The notes beneath the pieces were generated by a model that saw only the letters and a program-made list of their open reading frames with translations, ran no database searches and was not told the origin of the DNA. This document shows positions 52,935 through 64,000 of a stretch of DNA of 64,000 bases, one piece after another. Both the position numbers and the translations under genes were made by a program. The first letter of the stretch is position 1, and each line of letters starts with the position of its first letter. This DNA comes from Chryseobacterium sp. E1 (lineage in GTDB: Bacteria > Bacteroidota > Bacteroidia > Flavobacteriales > Weeksellaceae): positions 310,001-374,000 of the forward strand of contig CP078104.1 of the NCBI GenBank assembly GCA_019203745.1, written 5' to 3'.

Positions 52935-53972
52935 TTAAACACCTGATTTTCTGTAATCTGTAGGAGTTACCCCTGTTTCTTTTTTGAATGCTGTATAAAA
53001 AGAAGATCTTGAATTGAATCCCACTTCATATAATATTTCCATTACAGTAAGTTGGGGCTGATCTTTGAGGAATCTCTTAGCGTCATTAATTCTAAACTCA
53101 TTAATAAAATCGAAGAAGTGTTTACCTGTATATTGATTGATCAGTACAGATAATTGCTTTTCCGGAAGCTGAATCTGCTCAGAAAGTTTCTGAAGGGTAA
53201 GCTTATCATCCAGGTAAGGTTTTTCTGTATGCATAAAATTCAGGAGTATTTTCAGCTGCTCAGGTTCTTCTTTGGGTTTTTCTACAGATTTTACAGGTTC
53301 CAAATCTTTGTTGATTCCTGCCAGAAGGTTGGGACGGTAGAGTGCATTCAAGACAAACCAGCTGATCACAAATAACACAAACAGGGACGAGAATGTATAC
53401 AAATACATAAAAACCGTTTCGTTATCTTCTACAAAACCTCTCAGCATAACAAAACAGTTCCCGATCAGAAAAAGAATCGTGGTCTGCATCAGCCATTTAT
53501 ACGTAAGATGATGATTGCTGGAATAGTTTTCCCGGTACAATCTTCTGAATGTTCTCAGGGTTATAAATACGGCAATGATATAACCATAATACTGAACGGT
53601 AGAAGCCATATCAAGTATGCGGTCATTTTGCCCGGTAATTCCTGCTATCCCAAACCACCCCAAAAAGAATACAAAAGGCAAGGCATGTAAAAGGTGCTTT
53701 TTCTTAAGTCTAAAATTATAATAACAGGCTGCATTAACGTATAGAAAATACAAAGGAAGCTGTAATAAGATACTGGACAGTTTAAATCCTTTAATGATCT
53801 TAGAGTCTGAAGGTGGCAGAAAAAAGCCGGAAAGATCAACCACAGAAATTAAAAGAAAGGCCGCAAATAAATAGTTGGGTAGTTTGCGTTCTGCTTTTGC
53901 TGTTATCAGAAAAACACTCAACAGTAAGAACAGAAATACAATAATTTTACCTAAATCGTTTATTAATGCCAT
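52935..53972 (-). CDS. Membrane-anchored AraC-family regulator
   Basis: Intact 345 aa. Six to seven hydrophobic helices in the first ~215 residues (IIVFLFLLLSVFLITA, NYLFAAFLLISVVDLSGFF, LFVLFVISWFVLNALY), then a C-terminal AraC double HTH: LTLQKLSEQIQLPEKQLSVLINQ and FLKDQPQLTVMEILYEVGFNSRSSFYTAFKKETGVTPTDYR. Sensing in the membrane with direct DNA binding is a recurrent design in Bacteroidota. Lies 118 bases upstream of the serine hydrolase start on the same strand, its likely target or partner (inference). Confidence 0.88.
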   Translation of the reverse strand: MALINDLGKIIVFLFLLLSVFLITAKAERKLPNYLFAAFLLISVVDLSGFFLPPSDSKIIKGFKLSSILLQLPLYFLYVNAACYYNFRLKKKHLLHALPFVFFLGWFGIAGITGQNDRILDMASTVQYYGYIIAVFITLRTFRRLYRENYSSNHHLTYKWLMQTTILFLIGNCFVMLRGFVEDNETVFMYLYTFSSLFVLFVISWFVLNALYRPNLLAGINKDLEPVKSVEKPKEEPEQLKILLNFMHTEKPYLDDKLTLQKLSEQIQLPEKQLSVLINQYTGKHFFDFINEFRINDAKRFLKDQPQLTVMEILYEVGFNSRSSFYTAFKKETGVTPTDYRKSGV

Positions 53973-54144
53973 AGTTTATTTTCAATATCATACATCAACC
54001 TTTTCCTAAAAAGGTCCGGAATCTGACAACTTACAATTCACGCAGTTAAATATAATAAAATTTCATCATCAATTTGCCCATAATACCGGAAACGCTATTA
54101 TTTTCGACTTAATTAACCGCTCAGGAAGTCCCATAATATTTACG

Positions 54145-54152
54145 TAAATTTG
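54145..54152 (+). promoter_or_regulatory. -7 promoter element of the Crp-like regulator gene
   Basis: TAAATTTG fits TAnnTTTG, 46 bases before the ATG, in the divergent region with the AraC-type gene. Confidence 0.5.
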
Positions 54153-54198
54153 CAGCTCTGCAATATTCTCTGAAACTGCAGGCTTTCAATTCTTCATT

Positions 54199-54806
54199 AT
54201 GGATACAGATATCATTATTTCTCAGCTGACACAACATTTCCAGGAAATCGTTCCTTTAAAAGACAACGAAATTGATCTGATTATTCAAAAGCTGGAATTT
54301 ATCAGCCTTAAAAAGAAGGATTACCTGCTCCGTGAAGGGCAGATTTCAAAACATATGCGTTTCATTGTCCAGGGAAGTCTTTATGCCTACCATATTGATG
54401 AAAAAGGTAAGGAAAATATCACCCAGCTGGGTATTGAGAACTGGTGGGTGAATGATCTGTACAGTTATCTGAGTGAATTACCTTCCAGAATGTTTATCCA
54501 GGCCAATGAAGATACTACAATCGTACAGATCAGCAAAAATAATCTGGAATTACTATACACGGAAGTTCCTGCCATCTCTGAATTCTGGCGGCTGAAAATA
54601 CAGTCTGCCTATGTTACCCTGCAGGAAAGAACGTTTGAACATTCCAGGGTAGACGCCTACACCAAATACAGAAACTTCGTTACCACTTACCGTAATATCG
54701 AGCAGCGTTTCCCCAATATATGATCGCTTCCTACCTGGGGATCACCGTAGAATATCTGAGCTATCTGAGAAAAAACACCTCTCAGACGTTTCTTAAGATT
54801 TCTTAA
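54199..54806 (+). CDS. Crp/Fnr-family transcriptional regulator
   Basis: About 202 aa after one A/C-run repair near 54717 (FPQYMIASYLGITVEYLSYLRKN). N-terminal cyclic-nucleotide-binding-like beta roll (KKDYLLREGQISKHMRFIVQGSLYAYHID) and a short C-terminal HTH. The cNMP-binding phosphate cassette is degenerate, so cAMP binding is doubtful. Directly upstream of a barrel protein and a DoxX protein, its likely targets. Confidence 0.82.
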
Positions 54807-54860
54807 GTTTATTCCGTTCCGGCCTGAATAATTTTGCTCACAGATTTTAATGAGTGAAAT

Positions 54861-55479
54861 ATGAAGGCAAAATTAATCGCCATAACAATACTAGCTTCAG
54901 CGGTTTTAGAACTGAATGCACAGAAACTTTCTTACACCCCGATCTTGTCTTAGGGAACCGTTCCTATACCTATATGCATACGATCAATTATCAGCTGAAC
55001 GACAGACTGAAATTGAGCAACCTTACCCTGTTCGATACCGAATATACCCGGGACAAGGAGAATATATTCTTCATCCGAAACACCTTAGTATATAATCTTA
55101 CCAAAAAGCTGAGCATGAATGCCGCTTTCGGAATGAAAAATCCGGGTTCCTTCTTCAGTGCTTATGTACAATATAAAATTACCCAACCCACTTATTCACT
55201 GTCCTACTCTATAGGAGCAACTTATCAGAAAGGCTTTTCACTGGAACAGTCTGTTTCTTTCGAATATACGCCTTACCTGAAAGAAAACCTGCAGGGATAT
55301 TTCAGTGTACTGGCTATCGGAAATCTTGACAACAGCGGTTATCCGAGAGGATTACAGTTTATCAGACTAGGAGTAAAGCAGAATAAAATGATGTATGGTG
55401 CCGCCACCAATTTTGACCAGTTCAACAACGGAAAAAGACCCTGGAAAATATCGGGGCATTTGTAAAATATAACTTTTAA
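54861..55479 (+). CDS. Outer-membrane beta-barrel protein of unknown function
   Basis: About 207 aa after one-base repairs near 54938 and 55456. Signal peptide MKAKLIAITILASAVLELNAQ, then regular 8-12-residue beta strands (YTYMHTINYQLNDRLKLSN, SFFSAYVQYKI, QSVSFEYTPYL, LQFIRLGVKQ) and the end NIGAFVKYNF with terminal Phe. Short (8-10 strand) barrel; possibly DUF2490-like, not certain. Operon with the DoxX gene 12 bases downstream. Confidence 0.6.
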
Positions 55480-55491
55480 ATAATTTAAGAA

Positions 55492-55892
55492 ATGAAAAAG
55501 AACATTGATCTAGGAGTTTTAATCAGCAGAATAGCCATTGGATTTCCAATGTCGGTATATGGAATTAATAAACTGATCCACGGTATCGGATTTATTGAAG
55601 ATATGATGACCATGCATGGTTTGCCTTCTTTTTTGCCTATGGAGTATTTGCAGGTGAAATCATTGCACCGGTAATGCTGATTATAGGATTCAGGGCACGG
55701 CTGGCGGGTCTTATCTTTGCCGCAAACTGTTTTACGGCGACCATTCTTGCGCAGACGGCTAATATTTTTAAACTTAATGACTTTGGAGGCTGGGCACTGG
55801 AACTTTTAGCAATCTATATGTTAATCGGTTTAAGCTTTTTCTTTACCGGAGCAGGAAAATATGCGGTTTCTACCGGTAATAAATGGGATTGA
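55492..55892 (+). CDS. DoxX family membrane protein
   Basis: About 133 aa, four helices. MKKNIDLGVLISRIAIGFPM, then after adding one T near 55632 SFFAYGVFAGEIIAPVMLIIGFRARLAGLIFAANCF and FGGWALELLAIYMLIGLSFFFTGAGKYAVS, a typical DoxX pattern with the GEIIAPV and GAGKYA blocks. Quinone-linked roles are proposed for the family. Third gene after the Crp-like regulator. Confidence 0.8.
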
Positions 55893-56090
55893 TAAATGCT
55901 GCCCGAGAATAAAAACAATACAATTACTCTATCTCTGCTCTGCAACTTTTAGCTGCAATAAAATTGAAAGCCATAGGTTTTAAATGATTATGATCTCTCG
56001 CTGATTGTGCAGATTACACAGATTTTCTATAAGGGTCTGCATAATCTGCGAGAATATTTAATAGCCACAATACCCATTTTTTGATCCCTG
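55893..56090. other. Intergenic region between converging genes
   Basis: About 200 bases between the DoxX and AraC-type genes. Contains a degenerate complementary pair around AGATTACACAGATTT/AATCTGCG near 56005-56055; no strong terminator. Confidence 0.35.
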
Positions 56091-57090
56091 TCAGTTCATC
56101 ATTGAATATTGTTTCGGTTTCATGCCTATATGTTCGTTGAAGATTTTTGAAAAGTGACTCAGATTGGTAAAACCTAATGCGTAACCTGTTTCTGAAACAG
56201 TATACCTCTTTTCACTCAACAGATATGCAGCCTCTTTCATCCTGAACCCCTGATAATAGCTGAAAATGCTGTCCCCAAAATCTGCCTGAAAAGACGTTTC
56301 AGCTTAGTGGAGCTCATCCCTGCTTTTACAGCAAGATCGTCAATAACCGGTGGTATATCAAGGCGTTCAAGTATGTGTTCTTTAATCTCATAGATCTTTT
56401 CAATATCCTGGGTATTCAAAGCATACAGGCGCTTTTCATTCCGTTTTTCCAATTCCATCAGTAACCTGCATATCAGTTCTTCAGCTTTAATCCTTAAAAA
56501 AACAGTCTGAAAGTGTCTTCCACTTCTTCAGTAACGATTTCATTGACAATATTTTGAAGGGAAGGATAAATCAACTGCTCAAACAGAAAAGGTTCTGTAT
56601 TTTGCAGCAGGCTTTTCAATACAGGAGATTGATCTGCGTCATGGAATAATTTACGCAAATAATCTGCATCAACTTCTATATTAATGGTCTCCGTATTGGT
56701 ATGAATGGAAACCCTGTCGTCCGTATTGAGCCGACTTGTTCCTATCAGTACTGAAGGCAATTTTCGTACAATATTTTTTTCAGAATGCTTCTCTGTTTCG
56801 GGAAAAATATTCTGAAATTTAAAAAAGAGCATTTTCTTGGCCTTATTAAATTCAGGATTCTTAATAACAATATTCTCATGAAGCTGATAATTGCTGATCA
56901 GCATCCGTATGTGTTCATTAAAAATAAATCCGGCACAATATCCACTCCCAAACCGGGAGGGAATTTCCAGTTTCCTTTGTTTCAGATTCGTTCCCAACAA
57001 TTCGGCAAATATCTTCAGAACGTCCGGAATGGTATGATTATCTTGCAATATAAAGTCTTTTACGATTATTTTTAAATCTAATATAGTTAT
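56091..57090 (-). CDS. AraC-family regulator divergent from the tet(X)-like gene
   Basis: About 333 aa, with one-base repairs near 56500 and 56272. The C-terminal double HTH is RLDIPPVIDDLAVKAGMSSTKLKRLFRQIFG and YTVSETGYALGFTNLSHFSKIFNEHIGMKPKQYSMMN. The N-terminal ~200 residues are a probable effector domain. No ATG lies at the expected start; ITILDLKIIVKDF begins at 57090 with ATA in sequence where Met would fit, so the start codon is unresolved. About 50 bases separate it from the monooxygenase start, so it likely controls that gene. Confidence 0.78.
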
Positions 57091-57106
57091 TTTATTCCTA
57101 AAATGA

Positions 57107-58260
<1,154 letters not shown>

Positions 58261-58334
58261 ATCAGTTGTCTGAATCTTGGCAGGATATTTTCGTTTCCCT
58301 TTTATTACTATATTTACTTTACGTTTAATAATTG

Positions 58335-59240
58335 ATGATGAAGGAAATCATTGTACATCAGATTGACTCTTTTACTAAAGAAAAATTTAAAGGAAATCCT
58401 GCCGGAGTAGTATTGAATGCTGAAGATCTGACTGATGAAGAAATGCAGCTGATCGCCAGAGAACTGAATAATTCTGAAACAGCCTTTATTACAGGCTCTG
58501 ACAGTGATGATTTTGAGTATTCCATACGGTATTTTACCCCAACAACAGAAGTCCCGATCTGCGGACATGCCACTATTGGAGCCTTATATGCCAAGGCAAT
58601 AGAAGATCAGATGGATTCCTGTACGGTTAGAATACAGACCCAGGTAGGAATCTTACCTATTGATATTATACGACAGGACAATGATTATCAGATTACCATG
58701 ACCCAGGGAGATTTTAGTATGAATCCTGTTTTTGATCCTTCAATTACTCAAAAAATTATTCATGCTTTAGGATTGAAAATGGAAGAACTTGACAAGAGAT
58801 GTCCGGTACATATTGCTTCTACCGGCCATTCAAAAGTAATGATCGGGATCACAAGCAGGGCTTTATTAAATAATCTGTCTCCGGATTTTGCAGCATTGGC
58901 AGATCTTAGCAGAGAAATACTATGCAACGGTTACTTCGTATTTACTTTTGATTCTGATGACAAAGATATTCTTACTTACGGCCGCATGTTTGCCCCTGCA
59001 ATCGGGATTCAGGAAGATCCAGTTACCGGAAATGCCAACGGCCCATTGGGCGGTTACCTCATTCAGAATCAAATCATCAATATATCTGATAGAGTTTTTA
59101 CATTTACGGGAAGACAGGGGGAAACTCTCAACCGGATGGGAGAAATGAAAGTAGAGGTCACCGTTTCCAACAGCATTCCCCAAAGAATCAGAATTACAGG
59201 AAATGCGGTAAGTGTATTCCGGACGCTTATCTCTGTTTGA
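58335..59240 (+). CDS. PhzF-family isomerase/epimerase
   Basis: Intact ~301 aa, two-fold pseudo-symmetric diaminopimelate-epimerase-like fold. Visible: HQIDSFTKEKFKGNPAGVVL, ELNNSETAFI (catalytic Glu), FTPTTEVPICGHATIGA, and the second-half EDPVTGNANGPLGGYL. PhzF itself isomerises an intermediate of phenazine synthesis, but no other phz gene is near; most family members have unknown substrates. The start may be either of the two consecutive ATG codons. Confidence 0.88.
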   Translation: MMKEIIVHQIDSFTKEKFKGNPAGVVLNAEDLTDEEMQLIARELNNSETAFITGSDSDDFEYSIRYFTPTTEVPICGHATIGALYAKAIEDQMDSCTVRIQTQVGILPIDIIRQDNDYQITMTQGDFSMNPVFDPSITQKIIHALGLKMEELDKRCPVHIASTGHSKVMIGITSRALLNNLSPDFAALADLSREILCNGYFVFTFDSDDKDILTYGRMFAPAIGIQEDPVTGNANGPLGGYLIQNQIINISDRVFTFTGRQGETLNRMGEMKVEVTVSNSIPQRIRITGNAVSVFRTLISV

Positions 59241-59465
59241 TTGTTGTTTGGATAAGTATTGGATTCTTTCCTCAGCTTTTCGGAGTGGAACCTGTTTTGA
59301 TTCTGAATGCGTATGAAAAGTGAGAAAAGCTCTTAAAAACCAATTGCCAATATCGCCAGACCTCAAACCCTACCGATGAATACACAAAAGCAATAATCAA
59401 AAAAACAGAAAAATCTCCCGGTACCATAATCATTTATTAAATTTAATTTATCAGAAGAAATAAAA

Positions 59466-60419
59466 ATGCCAGCAAACGAAACACAAAAAAACATGAACGC
59501 CCAAAATGTCACCGATTATCCCAATAACAATACGTATTTTCTGGTGTGGAATTTCAAGCAGGATGCAGATCCTTCTAAAATAAAATCTGTTTTCCAGAGA
59601 ATGTGTGCTCTTATCATTAATCTGAATAATTCTGCCCTTGACCGTTTCCCGGATTCAAAAGCAAGCTGTGTAATGGGAATTGGGTATGAAGCGTGGCTGC
59701 AGCTCGAATTGCCTGCTCCCCTTCCAAAAGAATTCAAAAAATTCGAAGCCATACAGGGCAGCAAACATACGGCTGTAAGTACCAGAGGTGATCTTCACTT
59801 CCACATCCGTGCCGACGAAAAGAGCTTTGCTTATGATATGGCTGCCACCATTTCAGATTTCATGAATGATATTGCAGACTGTGTGGTTGAGGTGCAGGGA
59901 TTCCGTTACCGGGACAGCAGATCTATCTTAGGTTTTGTAGACGGAACTGAAAACCCGCATGGGAAAGACCGTGATTTTTTTGCCGTCATTGGAGATGCAG
60001 ACCCACAATATGAAGGGGGAAGCTACCTGTTTGTACAGAAATACCTCCATAATATGAACGCCTGGAAATCTCTGTCTGTAGAAGATCAGGAAAAGGTCAT
60101 CGGCCGGTCAAAAGAACAGGATATCGAAATGGATGATGAGGTAAAACCTAAAAACTCCCATATCGCACTGGCCAATGTAGGGGATGATTTTAAGGTAGTC
60201 CGGGATAATATGCCTTTCGGGAATGTTTCTACCAACGAAATGGGAACGTATTTTATCTGCTATGCAAGCACCTTTAGTACGGTAGAGAAAATGCTCACGA
60301 ATATGTTCATCGGAGATCCGGCAGGAAATTACGACCGTATTCTGGATTTCAGTACCGCAGAAACCGGAACTTTATTTTTTGTTCCATCGGCAGATATGCT
60401 GGATGATTTTTCGTCTTAA
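59466..60419 (+). CDS. Dye-decolorizing (DyP-type) heme peroxidase
   Basis: Intact 317 aa. DyP motif in ILGFVDGTENPHGKDRD (GXXDG, distal Asp), proximal His in KPKNSHIALAN, distal Arg region VVRDNMPFG, and the C-terminal GTLFFVPSADMLDDF. No Tat signal is seen, so it is cytoplasmic or encapsulin-loaded; no encapsulin gene is in the window. Class B-like by length (inference). Oxidises dyes and aromatics with H2O2 in vitro in relatives. Own gene, ends at a strong terminator. Confidence 0.92.
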   Translation: MPANETQKNMNAQNVTDYPNNNTYFLVWNFKQDADPSKIKSVFQRMCALIINLNNSALDRFPDSKASCVMGIGYEAWLQLELPAPLPKEFKKFEAIQGSKHTAVSTRGDLHFHIRADEKSFAYDMAATISDFMNDIADCVVEVQGFRYRDSRSILGFVDGTENPHGKDRDFFAVIGDADPQYEGGSYLFVQKYLHNMNAWKSLSVEDQEKVIGRSKEQDIEMDDEVKPKNSHIALANVGDDFKVVRDNMPFGNVSTNEMGTYFICYASTFSTVEKMLTNMFIGDPAGNYDRILDFSTAETGTLFFVPSADMLDDFSS

Positions 60420-60450
60420 TTTTTTAAACAGAAACTGTTTTATCAATATA

Positions 60451-60486
60451 AAAGGACCATTTCGGGTGAAATGGTCCTTACTTTTA
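60451..60486. terminator. Terminator after the DyP gene
   Basis: AAGGACCATTTC and GAAATGGTCCTT form a 12-bp perfect stem with a 4-base loop; T-rich on the plus strand. Confidence 0.85.
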
Positions 60487-60512
60487 TTCAATCTTTATAT
60501 TGAATTCATTTT

Positions 60513-61111
60513 CTATAGAACGCTCTTCAGCTTCGCCTTATGCACCTGAACAATATCTCCATTTTTAATTTTATGTTTCTTTAACAGGGGTTTTCCGTCA
60601 AACCATATGGCATCAGCTTCAATAAGCCGGTTCAGCTTAGCCGATGAAAGGTTCAGAGCTGTTCTGATAACAGCTGATATTCTGAGATTAAAATCAAAAG
60701 GACATTTTATTTTAAATGTGAGCATTTCACTATCCGGATTAATCATTTCTTCTTCGTGAATTTCATGGTATAATATTTTATTCTACGCTATCAGTATCGG
60801 CTTCAACATTATTTTTGCGTCTTATCTCATGGGAAAATGCATATTCCCAGGCTATTTCTGTATTATTTTCAGACATTTTACTGAATATTTCTTTCCTGAC
60901 AGATTCTGTCCTGATCCTTGAAAACAGGGTCATATTGTACGTATTATTGCACTTTACACATCTGTAAATTAACCAGATATCAATATTCTTTTTTGGGCAT
61001 TTAATCTGAATTTATCGCTACTTGCAAATCTCTCGCTGTCACAATGGTTGCATTTCTTTTTAACAAGGGAGTGTTTTTCGCTCTGATCTCCCATATATGC
61101 TGTATACTCAT
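60513..61111 (-). CDS. DUF1062 family protein with C-terminal S4-like domain
   Basis: About 200 aa. Four separate frames join by adding A residues near 61062, 61006, 60782 and 60778: IWEIRAKNTPLLKKKCNHC, then SDKFRLNAQKKNIDIWLIYRCVKCNNTYNMTLFSR (two Cys pairs, zinc-ribbon-like), a helical linker, and an S4-like RNA-binding unit (IRTALNLSSAKLNRLIEADAIWFDGKPLLKKHKIKNGD). The pattern fits DUF1062, function unknown; the S4 part suggests RNA binding. Read unrepaired, only a stand-alone 77-residue S4 protein would be called, which I think is wrong. Confidence 0.7.
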
Positions 61112-61473
61112 TACTTATAATCGTGCTTAATATTCTTTGGTAAGTTTTACCTATTATTCACGCATTACAGGCTTCAGAGAAGTATACTTCAATAAAAGAT
61201 ACAGGTGGATTCCTACTCCAGTTTTTGATCGGTAAAACCGGCCATATCGGAATAGCAAATCATTATGCTCCTACAAGCAATGTGAGTAATAATAGGATGA
61301 AATGAAAACCTGTTCAGATAAGATTTATCCGAACGAAAGAATGATCAGCCTGTGGTTACTGAGACTGATACTAAGCTGTAATAAGTTTAAGAGTTCTTCT
61401 CAAAACGAGCTATTTACTTGGTTGTGATAAAAGTAGTGATTTTTTCTTGAACACAAATGATCACTGCAATCAA
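61112..61473. other. Intergenic region, nothing recognised
   Basis: About 360 bases upstream of DUF1062 with only very short ORFs (for example LIGKTGHIGIANHYAP on the plus strand near 61215-61300). No terminator, repeat or family similarity that I can support. Confidence 0.45.
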
Positions 61474-62160
61474 TTATTTAAAAAGCGGAATAATAAAGAC
61501 AAGCACAAGGATAACAACTGCAAGAATAACAACCTTCAGCACGATATCTTTTTAAGGTTTTCCGGCATAAAACGAAACGTTTTTTCATCAAGATAAAAAT
61601 CTTTATACACTTCAGGATCAATGCTCAGATCCGGCCTGAATAACGTTACTCCTTTCAGAAAATGTCCGATAAGATCATACCTGTTCTTCAAAGGAATGAT
61701 ATCAAAATTGACTTGTTTCTTTTTACTTCCCGGTTCTCCACTTTTTCATGAACGAAAAAATTTTTTCTGAAATCCGTTTTTCCTGTAGCCGTCTCAGAAA
61801 ACAGATCTTTTGTATACGGATTTTCACTTTTCACCAAATCCTGATATTTAATTTCCGAAAGAACCTTGTTATTGCTATTGAGAAATAAGACTCCCTTCTG
61901 GCTGACTATCAAACAACTAACTTTATGTTCTTTACTTCTGACAATATCATAAACCAATCCCCAGCCAATGCCCCGAAAATAAGAAAAAGAAATCCATAGA
62001 TTATGAGGGAAGAAATATCATTAGAAGAAAAATCTGATATAAACAATACGAGCAAAACAATCGCCAACAGGGCAAATAGAGCAGTAATTCCCCATTTCAA
62101 CCCGGAAATATATCCTAGGTTATAAGACTCTGATCTCATTTCCGGAAAAGTGTTTTGCAT
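61474..62160 (-). CDS. Membrane protein of unknown function
   Basis: About 230 aa after repairs near 61957, 61717 and 61553. Two N-terminal helices (WGITALFALLAIVLLVLFI, IIYGFLFLIFGALAGDW), a cytoplasmic domain containing SCLIVSQKGVLFLNSNNKVLSEIKYQDL (a PH-like beta pattern), and one C-terminal helix (VVILAVVILVLVFIIPLF). The PH-like reading is a guess. No family recognised. Single gene. Confidence 0.55.
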
Positions 62161-62387
62161 GTCTGAAAGAATGGTTAAATAAGGTTATTGATTGTTTTTT
62201 AAAGAAGTTGTAAAAATAGGATATTTGGGTAATATAACGTCTCGCTTTTCATAATCATCAAGATAATTTACCATCCCTATAATAACAGGCACTGAGATCA
62301 GAGAGAAACCTGCTATACACTGACACTTGTGCCAGCGAGAGATATTCTTTCGCATTCAGAAACTTTATTAATACTAAGCCTATAAGT

Positions 62388-62420
62388 AACCAACCCCTTA
62401 CTATTTGTAAAGGGTTGGTA
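62388..62420. terminator. Inverted repeat downstream of metE, possible terminator
   Basis: ACCAACCCCTTAC and GTAAAGGGTTGGT pair with one mismatch. The T-rich flank is on the plus strand; on the minus strand (metE direction) it is poor, so termination of metE is uncertain. Confidence 0.45.
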
Positions 62421-62436
62421 TTATTTTATTAATAAG

Positions 62437-64000
62437 CTAACAAACCGCATATGCAACAGATGCTTCCTTAGCAGCAGCAACCATAGCTATTAAAGCTTTT
62501 TCAGTTTCTTCCCAATGCCTGGTTTTCAATCCACAATCCGGGTTTACCCAAAGCTGATGGGCAGGGATTACGTTCTGCGCTTTTCTCAACAGCTCAGCCA
62601 TTTCTTCTTTGGACGGAACTCTTGGCGAATGAATATCATAAACACCGGGGCCTATTTCATTCGGATATTGGAAGTCGGCAAAGGCATTCAGAAGTTCCAT
62701 CTGGGAACGGGAACATTCTATGGTAATCACGTCTGCATCCATATCAGCAATATTTTCAATAATATCATTGAATTAGAATAGCACATATGAGTATGGATTT
62801 GTGTGGCATCTTCTACTCCGCTGGCTGAAATTCTGAAAGCTTCCACAGCCCATTTCAGATAGTTCTGCCAGTCGGTTCTTCTTAAAGGAAGGCCTTCCCT
62901 GATCGCCGGTTCATCGATCTGAATAATTCTGATCCCTGCGTTCTCCAGATCCACCACTTCATCACGAATCGCCAGGGCAATCTGCTTACAGGTTTCAGAG
63001 CGGGGCTGATCGTCACGAACAAAAGACCATTGTAAGATGGTAACAGGTCCTGTGAGCATTCCCTTGACCCATTTATCAGTCTGAGACTGTGCATACTGAG
63101 ACCAGTAAACGGTCATAGGCGCTGGCCGTGATACATCACCGAAAATTACAGGAGGTTTTACGCAACGACTTCCGTAGCTCTGCACCCAGCCGTTTTTCGT
63201 AAATGTAAATCCTTCCAATTGTTCCCCGAAATATTCCACCATATCATTTCGTTCAAACTCTCCGTGAACCAGCACATCAATACCGATATCTTCCTGCCAG
63301 CGGATGGTTCTTCGGGTTTCTTCTTTCAGCAAAGCATCGTATTGTTCGGACGTAAGGGCTCCTTTTTTAAATTGGGCTCTCCAGCTTCTTACCTCTGCTG
63401 TCTGTGGAAATGATCCGATAGTGGTGGTAGGAAACAAAGGAAGCTGTAATGTTTTCTGCTGCTCTTCTTTACGGGTTTTAAAAGCATTTTTCCTTTGCGC
63501 ATCTTCTTTGGTGACCGCCTGAGCTCTTTGCTTTACCTTATCATTATGAATAAGGGAAGATGTTTTTCTGCTTTCTGCAGCCTTTTTGTTTTCTTCAAAA
63601 TCTGCAAGACTATTTTCATTGTCTGTTCCGGCAGCAAGTTCTTTAAGGGTAACAACTTCTTTTACTTTCTGTTTTGCAAAAGCCAGCCAGTTTTTAATTT
63701 CAGGATTAAGGGCAGTCTCAACATCCAGATCGCAAGGTGAATGAAGTAAGGAACAAGATGGAGCAATGAATACTCTTTCAGATCCAAGTTTATCAACGGC
63801 TTCTGTAATAAATTTCAAAGACTTTTCATAATCATTCTTCCAGATATTTCTTCCGTCAACAAGGCCTAATGAAAGACTTAAATTTTCAGGAATGATCTTC
63901 ACTATTTCTTCCAGTTGCTCAGGATTTCTAACCAGATCTATATGCAATACATCTACCGGAAGTGAGACAGCAAGAGACTGATTGTCTTTTAATCCGTCAA
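62437..64000 (-). CDS. metE: Cobalamin-independent methionine synthase MetE (partial)
   Basis: Transfers a methyl group from 5-methyltetrahydropteroyl-glutamate to homocysteine. Only the C-terminal ~520 residues are in the window; the start lies beyond the right edge. Catalytic domain motifs: [56 protein letters not shown], zinc ligands in IHTHMCYS (His, Cys) and NPDCGLKTR (Cys), with IECSRS supplying Glu. One base missing near 62775 (CYSNF-ND) breaks the frame directly after the zinc motif. Stop at 62437 (...SVAYAVC). Confidence 0.93.

Noticed and set aside
58335..59240. Phenazine biosynthesis cluster
   Set aside because: Only the PhzF-like gene is present; the family is broad and no other phz gene adjoins it.
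59466..60419. Encapsulin-DyP nanocompartment
   Set aside because: DyP proteins can be encapsulin cargo, but no encapsulin gene is visible in the window.
60513..60746. Stand-alone 77-residue S4-domain protein
   Set aside because: Upstream frames supply a complete DUF1062 protein of which this is the C-terminal part.

Overview
The window is AT-rich bacterial chromosome from a Bacteroidota member of the Flavobacteriia, most likely Chryseobacterium or a close relative in Weeksellaceae. Supporting signs are promoters of the Bacteroidota type (TAnnTTTG at -7), lipoboxes ending LVSC or LMSC, a GldI-type lipoprotein, a fused DAHP synthase/chorismate mutase, a fused cyclophilin-FKBP, DUF4294, DUF1062 and DUF6952-like proteins, a TetX homologue, and a MNIO (DUF692) RiPP-type locus. 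I see no rRNA, tRNA, CRISPR array, prophage or insertion sequence. One property dominates the reading: most genes are broken into two or more frames, and almost every break is repaired by adding one base to a short A, T, G or C run. This includes essential genes (dnaX, rsgA, serC, ilvE). I treat these as under-called homopolymers in the sequence and annotate whole genes across the breaks, not as pseudogenes.

Layout. 0-8.4 kb: outer-membrane protein tail, di-heme cytochrome c peroxidase, patatin with surface barrel, AddB-like nuclease, DUF922 protease, lipoprotein and rsmG. 8.7-17.8 kb: an aminotransferase, a redox block (peroxiredoxin, thioredoxin, DUF6952-like), a Bax-inhibitor-like protein, LuxC-type acyl-CoA reductase divergent from a ferredoxin, and the serine cluster serC-serA-DUF1015. 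17.8-21.9 kb: three tandem M28 peptidases, the first missing two catalytic-site residues. 22-31 kb: two small proteins, the cyclophilin-FKBP fusion with GldI, ilvE, mnmD, Nudix, DUF4294, and M42 peptidase-membrane protein-rpe. 31-33 kb: minus-strand operon of a secreted Cys-containing peptide, a MNIO enzyme with a C-terminal extension, and DUF1772. 33-43 kb: GH29 fucosidase, ndk, rsgA, DAHP synthase/chorismate mutase, dnaX, TetR, an alpha-oxoamine synthase and a short AraC protein. 43.9-55.9 kb: propeller sensor kinase with LuxR-type regulator, MFS transporter, DoxX proteins, lipoproteins, serine hydrolase, a membrane-anchored AraC regulator, and a Crp-like regulator with barrel and DoxX. 56-64 kb: AraC regulator divergent from the tet(X)-like monooxygenase, PhzF, DyP peroxidase, DUF1062, a membrane protein and metE running off the right edge.

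The best candidate for an unusual system is the MNIO/peptide/DUF1772 operon at 31.09-32.92 kb: a 73-residue Sec-exported precursor ending EHGCPACGMG, two bases upstream of a multinuclear-iron enzyme of the family that makes methanobactin and chryseobasin. Other points of interest are a chromosomal TetX homologue with its own regulator, a predicted dead M28 paralogue, three sigma-54-like promoters, and small terminator-bounded transcripts sharing a 15-nt motif.
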